Assembly: GCF_000308835.1 (NCBI RefSeq)
Contig: NZ_BAGN01000408.1
Span: forward strand, 1 to 51,804
Origin: Nocardia vinacea NBRC 16497
Lineage (GTDB): Bacteria > Actinomycetota > Actinomycetes > Mycobacteriales > Mycobacteriaceae
DNA length: 51,804 nucleotides
Direction of reading: 5' to 3'
Part shown: positions 33,362 through 43,600 of the stretch, in pieces
How positions within the stretch are numbered: position 1 is the first letter of the stretch
Layout of the letters: every line of letters begins with the position of its first letter
Program-made: the position numbers and the translations under genes
Notes under the pieces: model-generated
Databases searched by the model: none
Told to the model about the DNA's origin: nothing
Seen by the model: only the letters and a program-made list of their open reading frames with translations

Positions 33362-34939
33362 TTGGTTCGGCGATTGCGCCGCTGCGGTTCCCGCCGAATC
33401 AGAGCTGTGGTACTCGCGCTTGTCTTCGGTGCCGCCGCACTCGGCACGCCCGCCGCAGCCACCGACGGCGTCGACCCGTACCTGGATGGTCTCGCCGAGA
33501 CCGCGCCGACGCCAGAACTGCACTGGTCCGACTGCCAGGACGGCTTTCAGTGCACCGCCGCGCGAGTGCCGCTGGATTACCATCAGCTCGATGGCGACCA
33601 CATCGACCTTGCGGTGATCAAGCTGCCGGCCGCTGATCCGATCCGTCGCATCGGCACCCTGTTCGTCAATTTCGGCGGCCCCGGCCCATCCGGCGTCGAC
33701 CGGCTGCGGGAGCGGGCCCGGTGGCCGTGGTTGTTCTCCGATGAGCTGCGGTCGCGCTTCGACCTCGTTGCCTGGGATTCGCGGTCGTCGGCGCGCAGCT
33801 CGGCAACCCGCTGTTTCCCGAATATGGACGAACAACTCGCCTTCCTCGGCTCCAGCCCGGAAATGCCCACGGATGCCAGCGGAGAAGCCGAGTACTTCGC
33901 GCACGATAAGGAACTCGCCGACCGCTGCGAACGCAACGCCGGGCCGATCCTGAATCATGCATCCACAGCCAATACCGCGCGCGATCTGGAATTGCTGCGC
34001 CGCGCGGTCGGCGATCCGCAACTCACCTACCACGGAATTTCCTACGGCACCCAACTCGGTGCGATCTACGCGAACATGTTCCCGAGCCGGGTGCGGGCGA
34101 TGGTGTTCGACGGGTCGCTCGACTTCGAGGGCAACATCAACGGCCATGACGGACAGGGCATGACAGTCCCTTTGGACGTCAGACAGAATGTGGCCGCCGG
34201 TATCGCGGACACCTTCGACCAATTCCTCCGGCAGTGCGCGGTAGCCGGTCCACGCTGCGCATTCGGTGGAGGCGATCCACGACTGAAATGGACGGTGCTC
34301 ACCCAGCGAGCGCGCATGGCGCCCATCAGGGTGGCGGGTCAGAACTGGACCTATTCGGCGATCGTCGGTGCGGCCAGCGCACTTTCACAGCCCTCGACCT
34401 ACCCGGACCTCGCCACCCTGTTGCAGGCGCTGTTCGATTCGGGCACCGCCCTTCCGACTCTCACCGGCCTGCAATCGATCGCCGAGGCCTCGTATCTGGG
34501 CAACCGCACCGAGGCGTATTACACGATCCAATGCAGTGACAGCGCCGTGCCCACCGATCCCTCCATCTACAGCAGCGCGGCCATCACAGAGGACCAGCGG
34601 ATACCGCACTTCGGACGGGTCGGCGTTTTCAGTACCACCGTTTGTGCCTTCTGGCATGGCCACGACGCCGACCGGTACACCGGCCCGTGGAATCGCTCGA
34701 CCTCGGCCCCGATTCTGGTCCTCAACAGCAGATTCGATCCGGCCACACCGCTGCCCGGCGCGGTCGCGGGCGCCGCCGAACTTGCCAGCGCCCAAGTTGT
34801 GGTGATCGAGGGCGCGGGCCACAGCAGCATGTACGTAGCGAGCACCTGCGCCGAACAGGTTAAGCGGGACTACCTGACGTCCGGGCAACTTCCCCCGGTC
34901 GGCACCCGCTGCGGCATCGACAAAGCCCCGTTCGACTGA
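33362..34939 (+). CDS. Secreted alpha/beta hydrolase, tripeptidyl-aminopeptidase (TAP) type
   Basis: A 525-residue exported enzyme. A basic start and hydrophobic core (IRAVVLALVFGAAALGTPAA, cleavage near ATD) form a Sec signal. The mature part has VNFGGPGPSGVD (oxyanion loop), WDSRSSARSS, the nucleophile elbow GISYGTQLGAIYA, the acid in NSRFDPATPL and the histidine in GAGHSSMY, the layout of the SlpD/SlpE and TAP-like family of actinomycetes. It likely removes short peptides or hydrolyses esters outside the cell. The start is a TTG, chosen because AGGAGG at 33351-33356 lies five bases upstream and no in-frame ATG or GTG fits the signal peptide. Confidence 0.9.
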   Translation: MVRRLRRCGSRRIRAVVLALVFGAAALGTPAAATDGVDPYLDGLAETAPTPELHWSDCQDGFQCTAARVPLDYHQLDGDHIDLAVIKLPAADPIRRIGTLFVNFGGPGPSGVDRLRERARWPWLFSDELRSRFDLVAWDSRSSARSSATRCFPNMDEQLAFLGSSPEMPTDASGEAEYFAHDKELADRCERNAGPILNHASTANTARDLELLRRAVGDPQLTYHGISYGTQLGAIYANMFPSRVRAMVFDGSLDFEGNINGHDGQGMTVPLDVRQNVAAGIADTFDQFLRQCAVAGPRCAFGGGDPRLKWTVLTQRARMAPIRVAGQNWTYSAIVGAASALSQPSTYPDLATLLQALFDSGTALPTLTGLQSIAEASYLGNRTEAYYTIQCSDSAVPTDPSIYSSAAITEDQRIPHFGRVGVFSTTVCAFWHGHDADRYTGPWNRSTSAPILVLNSRFDPATPLPGAVAGAAELASAQVVVIEGAGHSSMYVASTCAEQVKRDYLTSGQLPPVGTRCGIDKAPFD

Positions 34940-35778
34940 CCGCACGGCCGCCGAAGATACCGACGACGTCGAGGCTGGGCGCTGGACGCCACCATGGAAG
35001 CGGCCCTGAAGTTGGGATTGGTAGGGGCCAGTATTCGAGTGTTCGATATTTCCGTGTTGATCAGTGAGCGCGGTCCCCAGGGGCATATGAAAGGACTACC
35101 TCGAGCTGCGCAATGTGCGACGGGATCTGCGAGTAGCGCTCTCGCTGGAATGCGACAGCAATTCGGGAACGCTGCTGGCCGAGCACACTGTCGTGCACGG
35201 CAGGGCTCGCCTCGGCGAAGCCCGCCGCATCCGCACCGGATATCAACCAGCCCGCGGCGACCACAGCAGCCGAAACACCGGTCCGGGTTCGGGGCACAAC
35301 GCCCACTTCGACACGGCCGCAGGAAAATACGTGCGGCTTGCCTCATACACCGGCGGCGGGTGGCGGAGGCGTTGTATCCACCCAGAGGGAATGGCCGACC
35401 CTGGGGATGGTGAAGGCTTGTGAATGTGGCGCGGAGCGCTTGCGTCCTACCGGGCGTATTTGTCGCCTGGATCAGCCTGCAACTGGAGCACTTGGCGTAC
35501 CCATCGCGACGGGATTCGTACTCGGTTGCCGACTCGAATAGCCGGCACCTCTAGAACTAGATCCGCCAGTAATCCGGGGTCGACTCGACGGTGACCTTCT
35601 CGATTCTCTCGGCGACCTCGCCGGTCGTGGCCTGGCAGCGACATCCCATACCTTGCTGCCCGTCGACTCGCAGGCTGTCGCTGCGCATCCACACCTTGCC
35701 GATACCGCCAAACACCTCTCGTCCAGTCGATGGATGGCGATGCATTCACTGCTGCTGCGTTGAAAGGTGCTCGTCGAA
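34940..35778. other. 839 bases with only a small gene fragment
   Basis: Apart from the HTH-like fragment at 35447-35554, I find no coding pattern. Leftward of 35745 the sequence VDGQQGMGCRCQATTGEVAE then TPDYWRI ends at a stop and may be another small fragment, unassigned. Confidence 0.4.
35447..35554 (-). pseudogene. Fragment of an excisionase-like HTH gene
   Basis: The 35-codon stretch LEVPAIRVGNRVRIPSRWV then RQVLQLQADPGDKYAR matches the wing and C-terminal end of HTH_17/excisionase proteins (pattern P-x-x-R-x-G-x-R-x-R-I-P). The recognition helix that should precede it is missing. It is probably the leftover of an integrated element. Confidence 0.5.
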
Positions 35779-36786
35779 CTACCGGGGGAGGTAGTCGTTC
35801 GAGTAGGTCTTGCCAAGATCAATCTTGGCCTGCGCGACTTCGGGGTTGAACCTGGCGAGGACGGCGTAGGCGGCCCCGGCACCGTCTGCGTGTATGACAC
35901 CGTCCTTACTGAACGATTCCTTGGTCTGCTCGATCGCCTGGATGTAGATCTCTCGGTTACCGGCGGAGTACTCCGATGGCATACGGTCGGCGATCTCAGT
36001 GGCCGAGTGCTGCTCGATCCACTGCAGCGTGCGGACGATCGCTCCGGCGAGTTTGCGTGCGGTGTCAGCGTTCTTGGCCTGCCACTCACCGGTCGAGTAC
36101 AAGACGGATGCGGTGTAGTTGTCCACGCCGAACTCGCTCTTCAGCCCGTCCACGGTTCGCGTGTCGGCGAGAATCCGTAGGGGGCCGACACGTTGCTGCA
36201 GCACGGAGATGGACGGTTCAACCATCACCGCGGCGTCGACCCTGCCCTGCTCCATCGCCGCCACCGCACTGGCATCACCGCCGATGCCGCTTATGCGGGC
36301 GGCGTCGGCGGCCATTCCGTGTTGGACGAGCAGATGCTTCAGGAAGAAGTCTGTGGATGAACCAGGTGAGGTCACTCCGACGGTGGCGCCCTCGAGGTCG
36401 GCGACCGAGGTGATCGACCTGCCAGTCTTCGGCGACACCGCCAACGCCAGCGACGGTAACCGCAGCATGCTGACGAACGCCGTAGCTTCACGGCCTTTGG
36501 CCTGCATTTGGATCGTGTGGTCGTAATACCCACTCACCACGTCCACACTGCCACCTTGCAGCGCCTGCAACGCCTTCGAACCACTCTGCAGGTCTTCCAG
36601 TTTCACCTGCAGGCCCGCTTCACGGTAGAAACCGAGCCGCTCCGCCAGCGTCGTCGGAAGGTACACCAGCAGCGGCTGTCCACCCACGCCGATGGTAACC
36701 CTGGTTCCAGCGTCAAGCTGGTCGGCTCCGGACGTGCAACTGACCAGCGCCAGCACCGCCAGCAGTACCGTTATGAGCCGTCTCAT
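35779..36786 (-). CDS. ABC transporter substrate-binding lipoprotein, NMT1/SsuA-like
   Basis: A 335-residue protein. The N-terminus MRRLITVLLAVLALVSCTSG has a lipobox (LVSC), so it should be anchored outside the membrane through Cys17. The mature part has LPTTLAERLGFYREAGLQV, LQGGSVDVVSGYYDHTIQM and DLEGATVGVTSPGSSTDFF, the pattern of NMT1/THI5-like and SsuA/TauA binding proteins for aliphatic sulfonates, nitrate or pyrimidine precursors. The exact ligand cannot be told. ATG 36786 overlaps the permease stop (ATGA). It is third in a three-gene operon. Confidence 0.92.
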   Translation of the reverse strand: MRRLITVLLAVLALVSCTSGADQLDAGTRVTIGVGGQPLLVYLPTTLAERLGFYREAGLQVKLEDLQSGSKALQALQGGSVDVVSGYYDHTIQMQAKGREATAFVSMLRLPSLALAVSPKTGRSITSVADLEGATVGVTSPGSSTDFFLKHLLVQHGMAADAARISGIGGDASAVAAMEQGRVDAAVMVEPSISVLQQRVGPLRILADTRTVDGLKSEFGVDNYTASVLYSTGEWQAKNADTARKLAGAIVRTLQWIEQHSATEIADRMPSEYSAGNREIYIQAIEQTKESFSKDGVIHADGAGAAYAVLARFNPEVAQAKIDLGKTYSNDYLPR

Positions 36787-37529
36787 GATCCCTCCAGTTT
36801 CCAACGCAAAAGTCTCCGTTCGAGCCTTCCGACCGTGGAGTCGACGAGAAGCACGACGGCAGAGAGTACAAACATGCCGGCGAATACACCGGTGGTATCG
36901 AAGGTGCCTTCGGCCTGAGCAATGAGGTAGCCGACACCAGCTGAGGCGCCGAGGTACTCGCCGACCACGGCGCCGACGATGGCGAAGCCGACGCTGACGT
37001 GCAAGCTGGAGAAGATCCACCCGAGCGCGCTGGGCAGCAGCACATGCCGCACTAGTTGCCCCTCAGCCGCGCCGAGCATCCGGGCGTTGTCCACCAGGAC
37101 CTGCTCCACCTCGCGCACGCCCTGATATGTGTTGAAGAACACGATGAAGAACACCAGCGTCACACCGAAGGCGACCTTCGACCAGATGCCGAGCCCGAAC
37201 CAGAGCAGGAAGATCGGCGCGAGCACGACCCGGGGCAGCGCGTTGAGGACCTTGATGAACGGGTCCAAAACCGCTGCCAGAAAACGAAAACGGGCCAGCA
37301 CAAACCCGAGCACCAGCCCGGCTGCGGTGCCGATCAGCAGCGCCAGCGCGGCCTCGGTGAGCGTGACGCGGAGGTGTTCCCAGATCGTCCCGTGCGCGAA
37401 CCATTGCACGATCCGCGCGAAAATATCGCTTGGCTTGCTGAAGAAGAACTCGTCGGCGCCGCCGAACTCCCACCCGAGCACAATGGCCGCGGCGAGTGCG
37501 ATCTGCACCAGGACCGCACGTCTATCCAT
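36783..37529 (-). CDS. ABC transporter permease, SsuC/TauC-like
   Basis: A 248-residue inner-membrane protein with about six transmembrane helices (for example LVQIALAAAIVLGWEFG, ALALLIGTAAGLVLGFVLA and VAFGVTLVFFIVFFNTY). The EAA-type loop that docks on the ATPase reads ARMLGAAEGQLVRHVLLPSA. It belongs to the BPD permeases of NitT/TauT systems. It overlaps the ATPase gene by eight bases and the binding-protein gene by four. Confidence 0.93.
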   Translation of the reverse strand: MDRRAVLVQIALAAAIVLGWEFGGADEFFFSKPSDIFARIVQWFAHGTIWEHLRVTLTEAALALLIGTAAGLVLGFVLARFRFLAAVLDPFIKVLNALPRVVLAPIFLLWFGLGIWSKVAFGVTLVFFIVFFNTYQGVREVEQVLVDNARMLGAAEGQLVRHVLLPSALGWIFSSLHVSVGFAIVGAVVGEYLGASAGVGYLIAQAEGTFDTTGVFAGMFVLSAVVLLVDSTVGRLERRLLRWKLEGS

Positions 37530-38307
37530 GGCTCTTCAGCACCTCATCGCGCAGGTCCGACCATATCGCGCGATAGATCTCGATGAACCGTGGCGCGGTC
37601 CGGATTTCCAGGAGGTCGCGTGGACGCGGCAGATCCACCAGGTGGCGACCGAGTACCCGGCTCGCCGGGCCGGCGGAGAGCACCAGCACCTCGTCCGACA
37701 GCGACACAGCCTCATCCAGGTCGTGCGTGACGAACAGGACCGTCTTACCACTGCCGGTCCACAGCGTGAGTAGCTCGTTCTCCATGATCTGTCGGGTCTG
37801 TACGTCCAAGGCGCTGAACGGCTCATCCATCAGTAGGATTTCCGGGTCAGTGACCCACGTCTGGGCTACCGCGGTCCGCTTGCGCATACCGCCGGACAGC
37901 TCGTGCGGATAGGCATGTTCGAAGCCGCCGAGCCCAACCCGCGCAATCCACTCCCGGGCGAGGTCTGTGCGTTCCCGCTTGCGGACACCGCGCAGCTGGA
38001 GCCCGAGCGCAATGTTGTCCAGCACGGTTTTCCATGGCAGCAGGGCGTCCTGCTGGAACATATAGCCTGCGTCCCGGTTGAGTCCGCGCAACGCCACGCC
38101 GTCGATGACAACCTCCCCGGAGGTCGGCTCACGAAGCCCCGCAACGCAGTTGAGCACAGTGGACTTGCCACACCCGGTTGGCCCCACCACCGACACGAAC
38201 CGGCCACGCGGGACCCCGAAGCTGACGTCCTCCAGCGCGGTGTAGGAACTGTTGGTGAAGGAGACGGTCACCGACGCGAGCTCGATCGCATTGCGCGTAT
38301 TCACCAC
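37522..38307 (-). CDS. ABC transporter ATPase, SsuB/TauB-like
   Basis: A 261-residue ATPase: Walker A GPTGCGKST (about 43-51), Q-loop MFQQDALLPW, signature LSGGM, Walker B EILLMDEPFSALD and switch histidine in VTHDLDEAV. The sequence around the Q-loop and the DEAVSLSD end match the NitT/TauT group. It is the first gene of the operon, with starts at GTG 38307 or GTG 38304. A 68-base structured segment (38339-38406) lies in its leader and could regulate the transporter. Confidence 0.94.
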   Translation of the reverse strand: MVNTRNAIELASVTVSFTNSSYTALEDVSFGVPRGRFVSVVGPTGCGKSTVLNCVAGLREPTSGEVVIDGVALRGLNRDAGYMFQQDALLPWKTVLDNIALGLQLRGVRKRERTDLAREWIARVGLGGFEHAYPHELSGGMRKRTAVAQTWVTDPEILLMDEPFSALDVQTRQIMENELLTLWTGSGKTVLFVTHDLDEAVSLSDEVLVLSAGPASRVLGRHLVDLPRPRDLLEIRTAPRFIEIYRAIWSDLRDEVLKSHG

Positions 38308-38338
38308 AGAAGTCCCTATTTACAAGATCACGCTGGCG

Positions 38339-38406
38339 TCATCAGGCTACCAGTTGCGATGTGCCGCACCGGTTCCGCAGCATTTTCTCTGCGGGATACC
38401 TGATGA
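38339..38406 (-). ncRNA. Structured leader, candidate cis-regulatory RNA
   Basis: On the minus strand an 8-bp closing stem TCATCAGG/CCTGATGA encloses two hairpins: CCGCAG-AGAAAATG-CTGCGG, and ACCGGT...ACTGGT (one G-T pair) with an inner GCG/CGC pair. The result is a compact three-way junction 32 bases upstream of the ATPase start. I do not recognise a known riboswitch: the TPP motifs (CTGAGA, and the thi-box 3' part) are absent. The structure is read from the sequence; a regulatory function is inferred. Confidence 0.4.
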
Positions 38407-38922
38407 GGGATTCGATGAAGTCTTCGTAGGCCTGCGCTCGTTGGTCGCGTTCCGGGTATCCTCAGGTGCCCGCGCTTCGGAGTTGTCGGGGATGCGATTC
38501 CGATCCCCGCCAGCAGGTGAACACGTTGGTGCACAAAGGAACTTGGAAGGTGCAGCCGGTCCCGGTGTCGCCGAATACGTTAGTGCACTTGCATGTCCTC
38601 CATTGTCGAGATCCGAGATGGCACAGTAAGTTAGATCGCCGATCAGGTTGCTCAGTGCTGGCGCGCTAGGGTGCTGTCCGGCAATTAATCGCAGGTCGGC
38701 GACGGTGGACCGGGCCTTGCGGGGCCAGTCATAGAGTTCACGTGTGAGGGGTCGAGGAACATCAAGCGACCGATGTTGGAGCGGTCGCCGTGGAGTTCCC
38801 CCAAGGCAGGGTAGTTAGTGTTTTTACGGGTGCCGCAAGCACTTTGAGGATTTCGGGCATAGCACAACGGAGTTCGTTGGTTCAGGTAGTCGACCAAGAC
38901 AGCCTGTTCCCGAGGAGCTTCG
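38407..38922. other. 516 bases without a supportable gene
   Basis: No frame has a coding pattern. The right part precedes the IS4-like fragment and may be its non-coding end; the left part must hold the promoter of the transporter operon. Confidence 0.4.
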
Positions 38923-39305
38923 TTGCCCCTTCATTCTCCCCTGCCATCGGCCCTGGTAACCATCACCCGTTCGGTCACCGTCGCCGCGGGCCGGTTCGCT
39001 CCCGGCCATCTGGGTGAGCTGACCGCCGTTGTGTCGTTCGAGCTCGTCGACGCGGTGCTGGAGGAGACACGCACGGTGCAGCGCAGGCTGCGCGAGCTTC
39101 CATCTCGGGTCGGGATCTATTTCCTACTGGTGATGTGTTTGTTCTCCGAGGTCGGCTATCGGCTGCGGTGGGACAAACTCACGGCCTCGTTGACGAGGGA
39201 TGCCCTATCGCCTCTCCGACCGCGAAAGCGCTGCGCGATCTGCGCCGAAGGCTGACAGCCGCGCCGGTGAGGGCGTTATTCGACGTCCTGGCCGGGCCGT
39301 TGGCC
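38923..39305 (+). pseudogene. IS4-family transposase, N-terminal fragment with frameshift
   Basis: ITRSV-like start, then AAGRFAPGHLGELTAVVSFE, QRRLRELPSRVGIYFLLVM and GYRLRWDKLTASL match the IS4 transposase N-terminal domain. Near 39200 the family sequence changes frame to ASPTAKALRDLRRRLTAAPV, and it ends after LAGPLAQ near 39305. The catalytic DDE domain is absent, so this is dead. Confidence 0.82.
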
Positions 39306-39331
39306 CAGACCGTGTATCGAACCGAATTGAG

Positions 39332-39358
39332 GGGTGGCACCGCTGAGCGGTGCCACCC
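39332..39358. repeat. Perfect 13-bp inverted repeat, hairpin
   Basis: GGGTGGCACCGCT and AGCGGTGCCACCC with a single base between them, just past the end of the IS4 fragment. A strong hairpin without a T run; it may be a terminator or a scar of the event that removed the rest of the transposase. Confidence 0.6.
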
Positions 39359-39520
39359 TCAACCGAGTCCGCCAACGAAATGGAACCCGCACACCTCACC
39401 GACGACCGACCGCGACAGAAAGCACTGCCCTACAAACACGTCGGTCGGATTCTTGACAAGTAGATGGCAAATGGCCGCAGATCACACGGTATTGTCGCCG
39501 CCACCATGACCGGCGGCTAT

Positions 39521-39570
39521 GCCTTTAGGGGGCACACTGGTCGGCGCCTTTAGGGGGCACACTGGTCGGC
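39521..39570. repeat. Perfect 25-bp tandem duplication
   Basis: The unit GCCTTTAGGGGGCACACTGG TCGGC occurs twice without a gap (39521-39545, 39546-39570). On the minus strand the second unit supplies the stop codon of the frame at 39550-39732. Confidence 0.9.
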
Positions 39571-39732
39571 AATGGTGTCGCGAATGGTGTGCACCTGCGG
39601 CGACGCGAGCAACCCAGCGAGCGCGGATCTGTCCCGGTCGACGGTCAAGTCGAAATGTGTTGGCTGCCAGTCCGATCGGTCGCGGGTGTCTTCGGTCAGT
39701 CGATGCAGTCGCTGGCCCAGGTCGTTGCTCAA
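39550..39732 (-). pseudogene. Possible gene fragment ending in the 25-bp repeat
   Basis: The frame RLHRLTEDTRDRSDWQPTHF then LTVDRDRSALAGLLASP has coding-like composition and continues about 20 codons upstream of its only ATG, suggesting a cut gene. No family recognised. Its stop lies in the second repeat unit. Confidence 0.3.
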
Positions 39733-39935
39733 CAGCGTCTCCCCACACGTGCGATGCGGCAGTCGCGATCCGATGCTCTGGATCCGTTCCGGCTACATCT
39801 ACACCCGCATGGCGGTGCACCGGCAGCGCCGGTTCGTTCAGCGGACCGCAATGCGCCGAAATGATCGAACCGACGGCATAGTGACCAATCAGCGCAGGCA
39901 GCAGGCATTCAGGAAGAGCGTCGAGAGGGGCCGGA

Positions 39936-40420
39936 TTGGACATCGTCGAGACCGCCGAGATCGTCGGTGGCTGTGTGCTGAGATTTCCCGGCCGACTGAC
40001 TCCCCGTGACCTCGAGACCGCCGCGCAACCGGTCCGGGTCGCCTTCGCCGCCGACCTGCTCTCCAGTGCCGTCACCCAACTGGCGAATCTAGCCGAACGC
40101 CAGCTCGACCTGGTGATGGACCCGCACCGCAATACCGGTCTGCCGCCGTCCCTGGCGGCTGGACCCGGGCAGCAGCACGGCCTCACAGGAGTCGAGATCG
40201 CTGCCACCTCCATCGTGGTGGCGATGCGCCGCGCCGCCGTCCCCGCCGCAATGCAGAGCATCCCTACCATTCAGCACAACCAGGACCATCGTCCCGTTCG
40301 GCACACAGGCCGCGATCACTGCGTAGAGCAGGTGCGGAAGTTGCGCTGGGTGCAGGGCGCACTGGCAGTTGCCTTGCGCCAGGCGGCCGCTGACCGCAGG
40401 ACCAGCCGAGCGATCGATGA
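39936..40420 (+). pseudogene. C-terminal remnant of an aromatic amino acid lyase (HAL/PAL type)
   Basis: AADLLSSAVTQLANLAERQL, DLVMDPHRNTGLPPSLA, GLTGVEIAATSIVV and MQSIPTIQHNQDHRPV follow block by block the C-terminal half of histidine and phenylalanine ammonia-lyases (family pattern ER-x-x-L-L-DP-x-x-N-x-GLP and SIPTS-x-x-QED). The N-terminal half with the Ala-Ser-Gly that forms the MIO cofactor is missing, and after ALAVALRQAA the similarity fades. The fragment starts with an in-frame ATG only by chance. Confidence 0.7.
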
Positions 40421-40650
40421 ATCCACCTACCATCCGAAAGCGCCCTACTCGATGCCCCTCGCGTTCAAAGTTGTTCAAGGCCACGCCGCCGCGGATTCTC
40501 GACGACCGTGCGGCTGGCCCTGACCGAACAACCGGACATCATCGCCCCGCTTCCTGGTCGACACCGGACTGCGGCTCGTGTATCTCCAGTTGGACTGGCA
40601 GGCACCGAGTTTCGTGAACGTCCCGGCGCGGGGAAACCCGCGCTGGTGAC

Positions 40651-43600
40651 CTACAGTTCGATCGTCCCACCGCCTAGCGGCGGCATCGGCGTGCGCCACA
40701 GTGTCCCGATGAACTCCAGCATGCGGTTGCGGACGTCGTTGCCGTAGGAAGGGTTGTTGCCCGCGATCGCGATGGCCACGAAATACGCTGAGCCGCGGGC
40801 GGTTCCGCGTAACACGGCAGGGCTGCTCGACATCGGCAGGTAGTGCTTGCCCGGGATGTTGTTGTGCCCGCGGATCGCGACAGCCTGGATGGTGACCGAG
40901 GCGAAGAGTTCGTCCCAATCGGCATTGCTGGACGCGGTGGCGAAGTCGTCGTCGCTGGTCAGGTTGACGCCCTGGGCGGCGAGGGACGTCGCCAGGGTCT
41001 GCCACCGCTGCTTGACGCTCGTGATGTGCGTGTCGTCGCCGGTGTATCCCCGCACGAACTGCACGATCGGCACATACGCCACGCGGCCGGTGGATTGGAT
41101 CGCGCCGCGCCCGCGGAACTTGTAGAAGTCCGCCTCCTGCAGAAACGCCGTCGAGCTGTCCAAGCTGGTCGGCACCCCGGCGGGCCAGGTCGTGCCCTTC
41201 CATTCGGTGCGATCACGCACCGCCTGCGCGTTCGGCGCGAGCGCGCCGAACGCTGCCAGATAGATCGGTTCGTGGAAGCAGGCGAAGGCGGTGTGATTGC
41301 CGCCGAGGGTGTTGTAGGAACCCTTGGTGAACGGATTCTCCCCGGGCCGCTGGATGACGAACGAGTCGAACGCGTACGACAATCCGGGATGCCCGTAGCC
41401 GCCCACCGACTCCGCGCCGCGGAACTGCAGCCGCCCACCGGTCTCGTGCAGGAACTTCGCCATCAGCGTGGCGAACTCGGGTAGCGAGATGCCGGGCAGG
41501 CCCGCGCCGCGATCGGTGCCCAGAATGGGCGGGAACGCGTTCCAGGTCTGGGCGAAGCGGGCCAGGGTGTCGGTGTCCACCGACATCGACAGCGGTCCCC
41601 AGCTACCGCGCCCGGCGAGCGTCGAGCCGAACCAGCCCGCGAACGTCTTGCCGGTCACGTCGAGGAAGTAGTTGTCGACGTCGGTTGCGTTGAAGAACTC
41701 CACCGCGGCGGCCTGCGCGAGCTGGGCATCGGTGGCCGGGGTGACCGCGACGGTCGTCCCGCCTGGCCGCTGGGTGCCGACCTGGACGAACTCGGGATCG
41801 TACGCGCCCTGCAAGGCCTTGGTGTAGGCCGTCTTCGCGTCCTCGGGTGAGATCAGATTCTTGGCCTGCGCGTTGCCGAGCACGTGCTGCAGGTCCTGCA
41901 GATCCTGGTTCGTGGTGGAGGAACGATCGCTGGGCGTGGTGCGGCCCGAGCCCAGTCCCTTGGACGGAATCGCCGAGCCGGTACCGCCGCCGCCCGCGCT
42001 TGCGCCGCTGCCGTATTTGGCTTGGATCTCACGGGCCCGGTTGGCGGCCTCGGCGATCGAGATCGTGTTGTCCGACAGCTTCTTCAGCAGATCGGTCACC
42101 TCGGCGCGGCCGGACATATCGCGGAAGAGATCGGGCGTGCCGAGCAATTGCAGCGCCGCGGCCAGACCCACGGGATCCGGTGCGGGACTGGGAGATACGA
42201 CGTTGACCAGCGACTGCGGGAACGGTGTCGGCGTTGGGTTGGTCGGCGTCGGATTAGGGGTGGTCGGCGTGGTGGGCGCGATCTCGGGCGCCTGGATCGG
42301 AATGGGATGCTCCTCCCACTTCCAGAAGCGGGTGTTATCGATCTCCTCGGCGACATTGCAGTGGCCCAGCTTGCCCTCGGCGAACACGCCGCGGGTGGGC
42401 ATGGTGATCAGCCGCTCGGTCTGCGCTTCCGGTGGTGGATCGGTCACCGTCACCCCGACGCCGGTGAGCGGATAGGCGACGTGATTGCCGAACACCTCGA
42501 GCGGGGTCGGAGTCGCGACATCGGCCAGCACCTTACCGTCGGCCCAGGACAGTGTCTCGAAGGCGACGCTGATATCAGCGGTCCTGGTGGCCAGCATAAT
42601 CGCCCGGTTATAGTAAGCATTGTTGCTGTTGACGTGGTCGATGAGGCGCTCGGCGGCCTGATATTCCTCGGGCGTCAGCGATTTCGCGGGCGACCAGATC
42701 GGCGGGAGGTCCGCAGGGCGCGGGCCGGGCTTGCGGATGAAAGTAACGGTGTTGGACGCGCCGTTGAGCGGGAAGTAGTAGTCCACATCGGTATCGTCGA
42801 GCAGGGATATCGCACCACCGGCGTGGAAGCCGCGGATGGCCAGGCGGTCCATGCGCCACTCGTCATCGTCGTGCAGGACGAACTCGAAACCGACCAGATC
42901 ACGCCAGGCGATCGGCCCGACCGGGGCTTTCGGCTTAGCGATGAACCAGCCCATCGCCGTATCGTTGAAACGTTCACCGACATCGGCATTGTCGGTCTCC
43001 GAACCCTTCTCCCACTCCACGAGCAGCGGCCGGGAGATGGTCGAATTGCCATCCACCACAATAAGATTGATCATGACAGTCTCGTCGGTCTTGTCGCGCA
43101 GGCCATCGGAGGTCTTGACGCCGAATTCGAACAGCGCGAAGCGTAGATCGCCCTCCCAGAACTGCGGGACCGGCTTGTCCAGTGAACCAGCCGGGACACC
43201 GTGCAGCGCCTGGTTCTTCGCCACCTGATCCTGTTTCGCCAGGGCCGCGAAACCGGATGCGAGGCTGGGGTCGAGCAGGACCGGTTCCAGGATCGCGCGT
43301 CTGCGCAGTAGTTCGGCCAGGTCGAAGGAGACGACGGGTGCGGGGTACTTCACCAGCACGGCGGGGCGGCGGCGGACGAATTGCACCGACACCCGATAGT
43401 GCCGCAGCACCTCGTAATACAGGATGGTCAGCGTGTGCGCGTGGTTGTAGTTGGAGAAGGTGCGTGTTTGGATGGCCTCCTTCTCCTCCTGGCGTGCCTG
43501 GATGACGACCGTCGAATTGAGCTCGCGCGCGGCGGAACTGGCCTGGCTGAAGCTATCGCTGAGCAGCTGCACGTTCTGCGCGGTCAGGTCGCGGCTGCCG

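Noticed and set aside
34994..35423. Overlapping frames after the hydrolase gene
   Set aside because: Arginine-rich, lacking hydrophobic patterning and starts; treated as non-coding.
38339..38406. A TPP riboswitch before the NMT1-like transporter
   Set aside because: The CTGAGA motif and the conserved 3' thi-box bases are missing; only the general three-way shape is shared.
39521..39570. Tandem 25-bp units as the start of a CRISPR array
   Set aside because: The units touch with no spacers and there are only two; no cas genes are near.
41884..43146. A 420-residue plus-strand frame inside the large gene
   Set aside because: Antisense shadow; the minus strand carries consistent domains and a longer frame.
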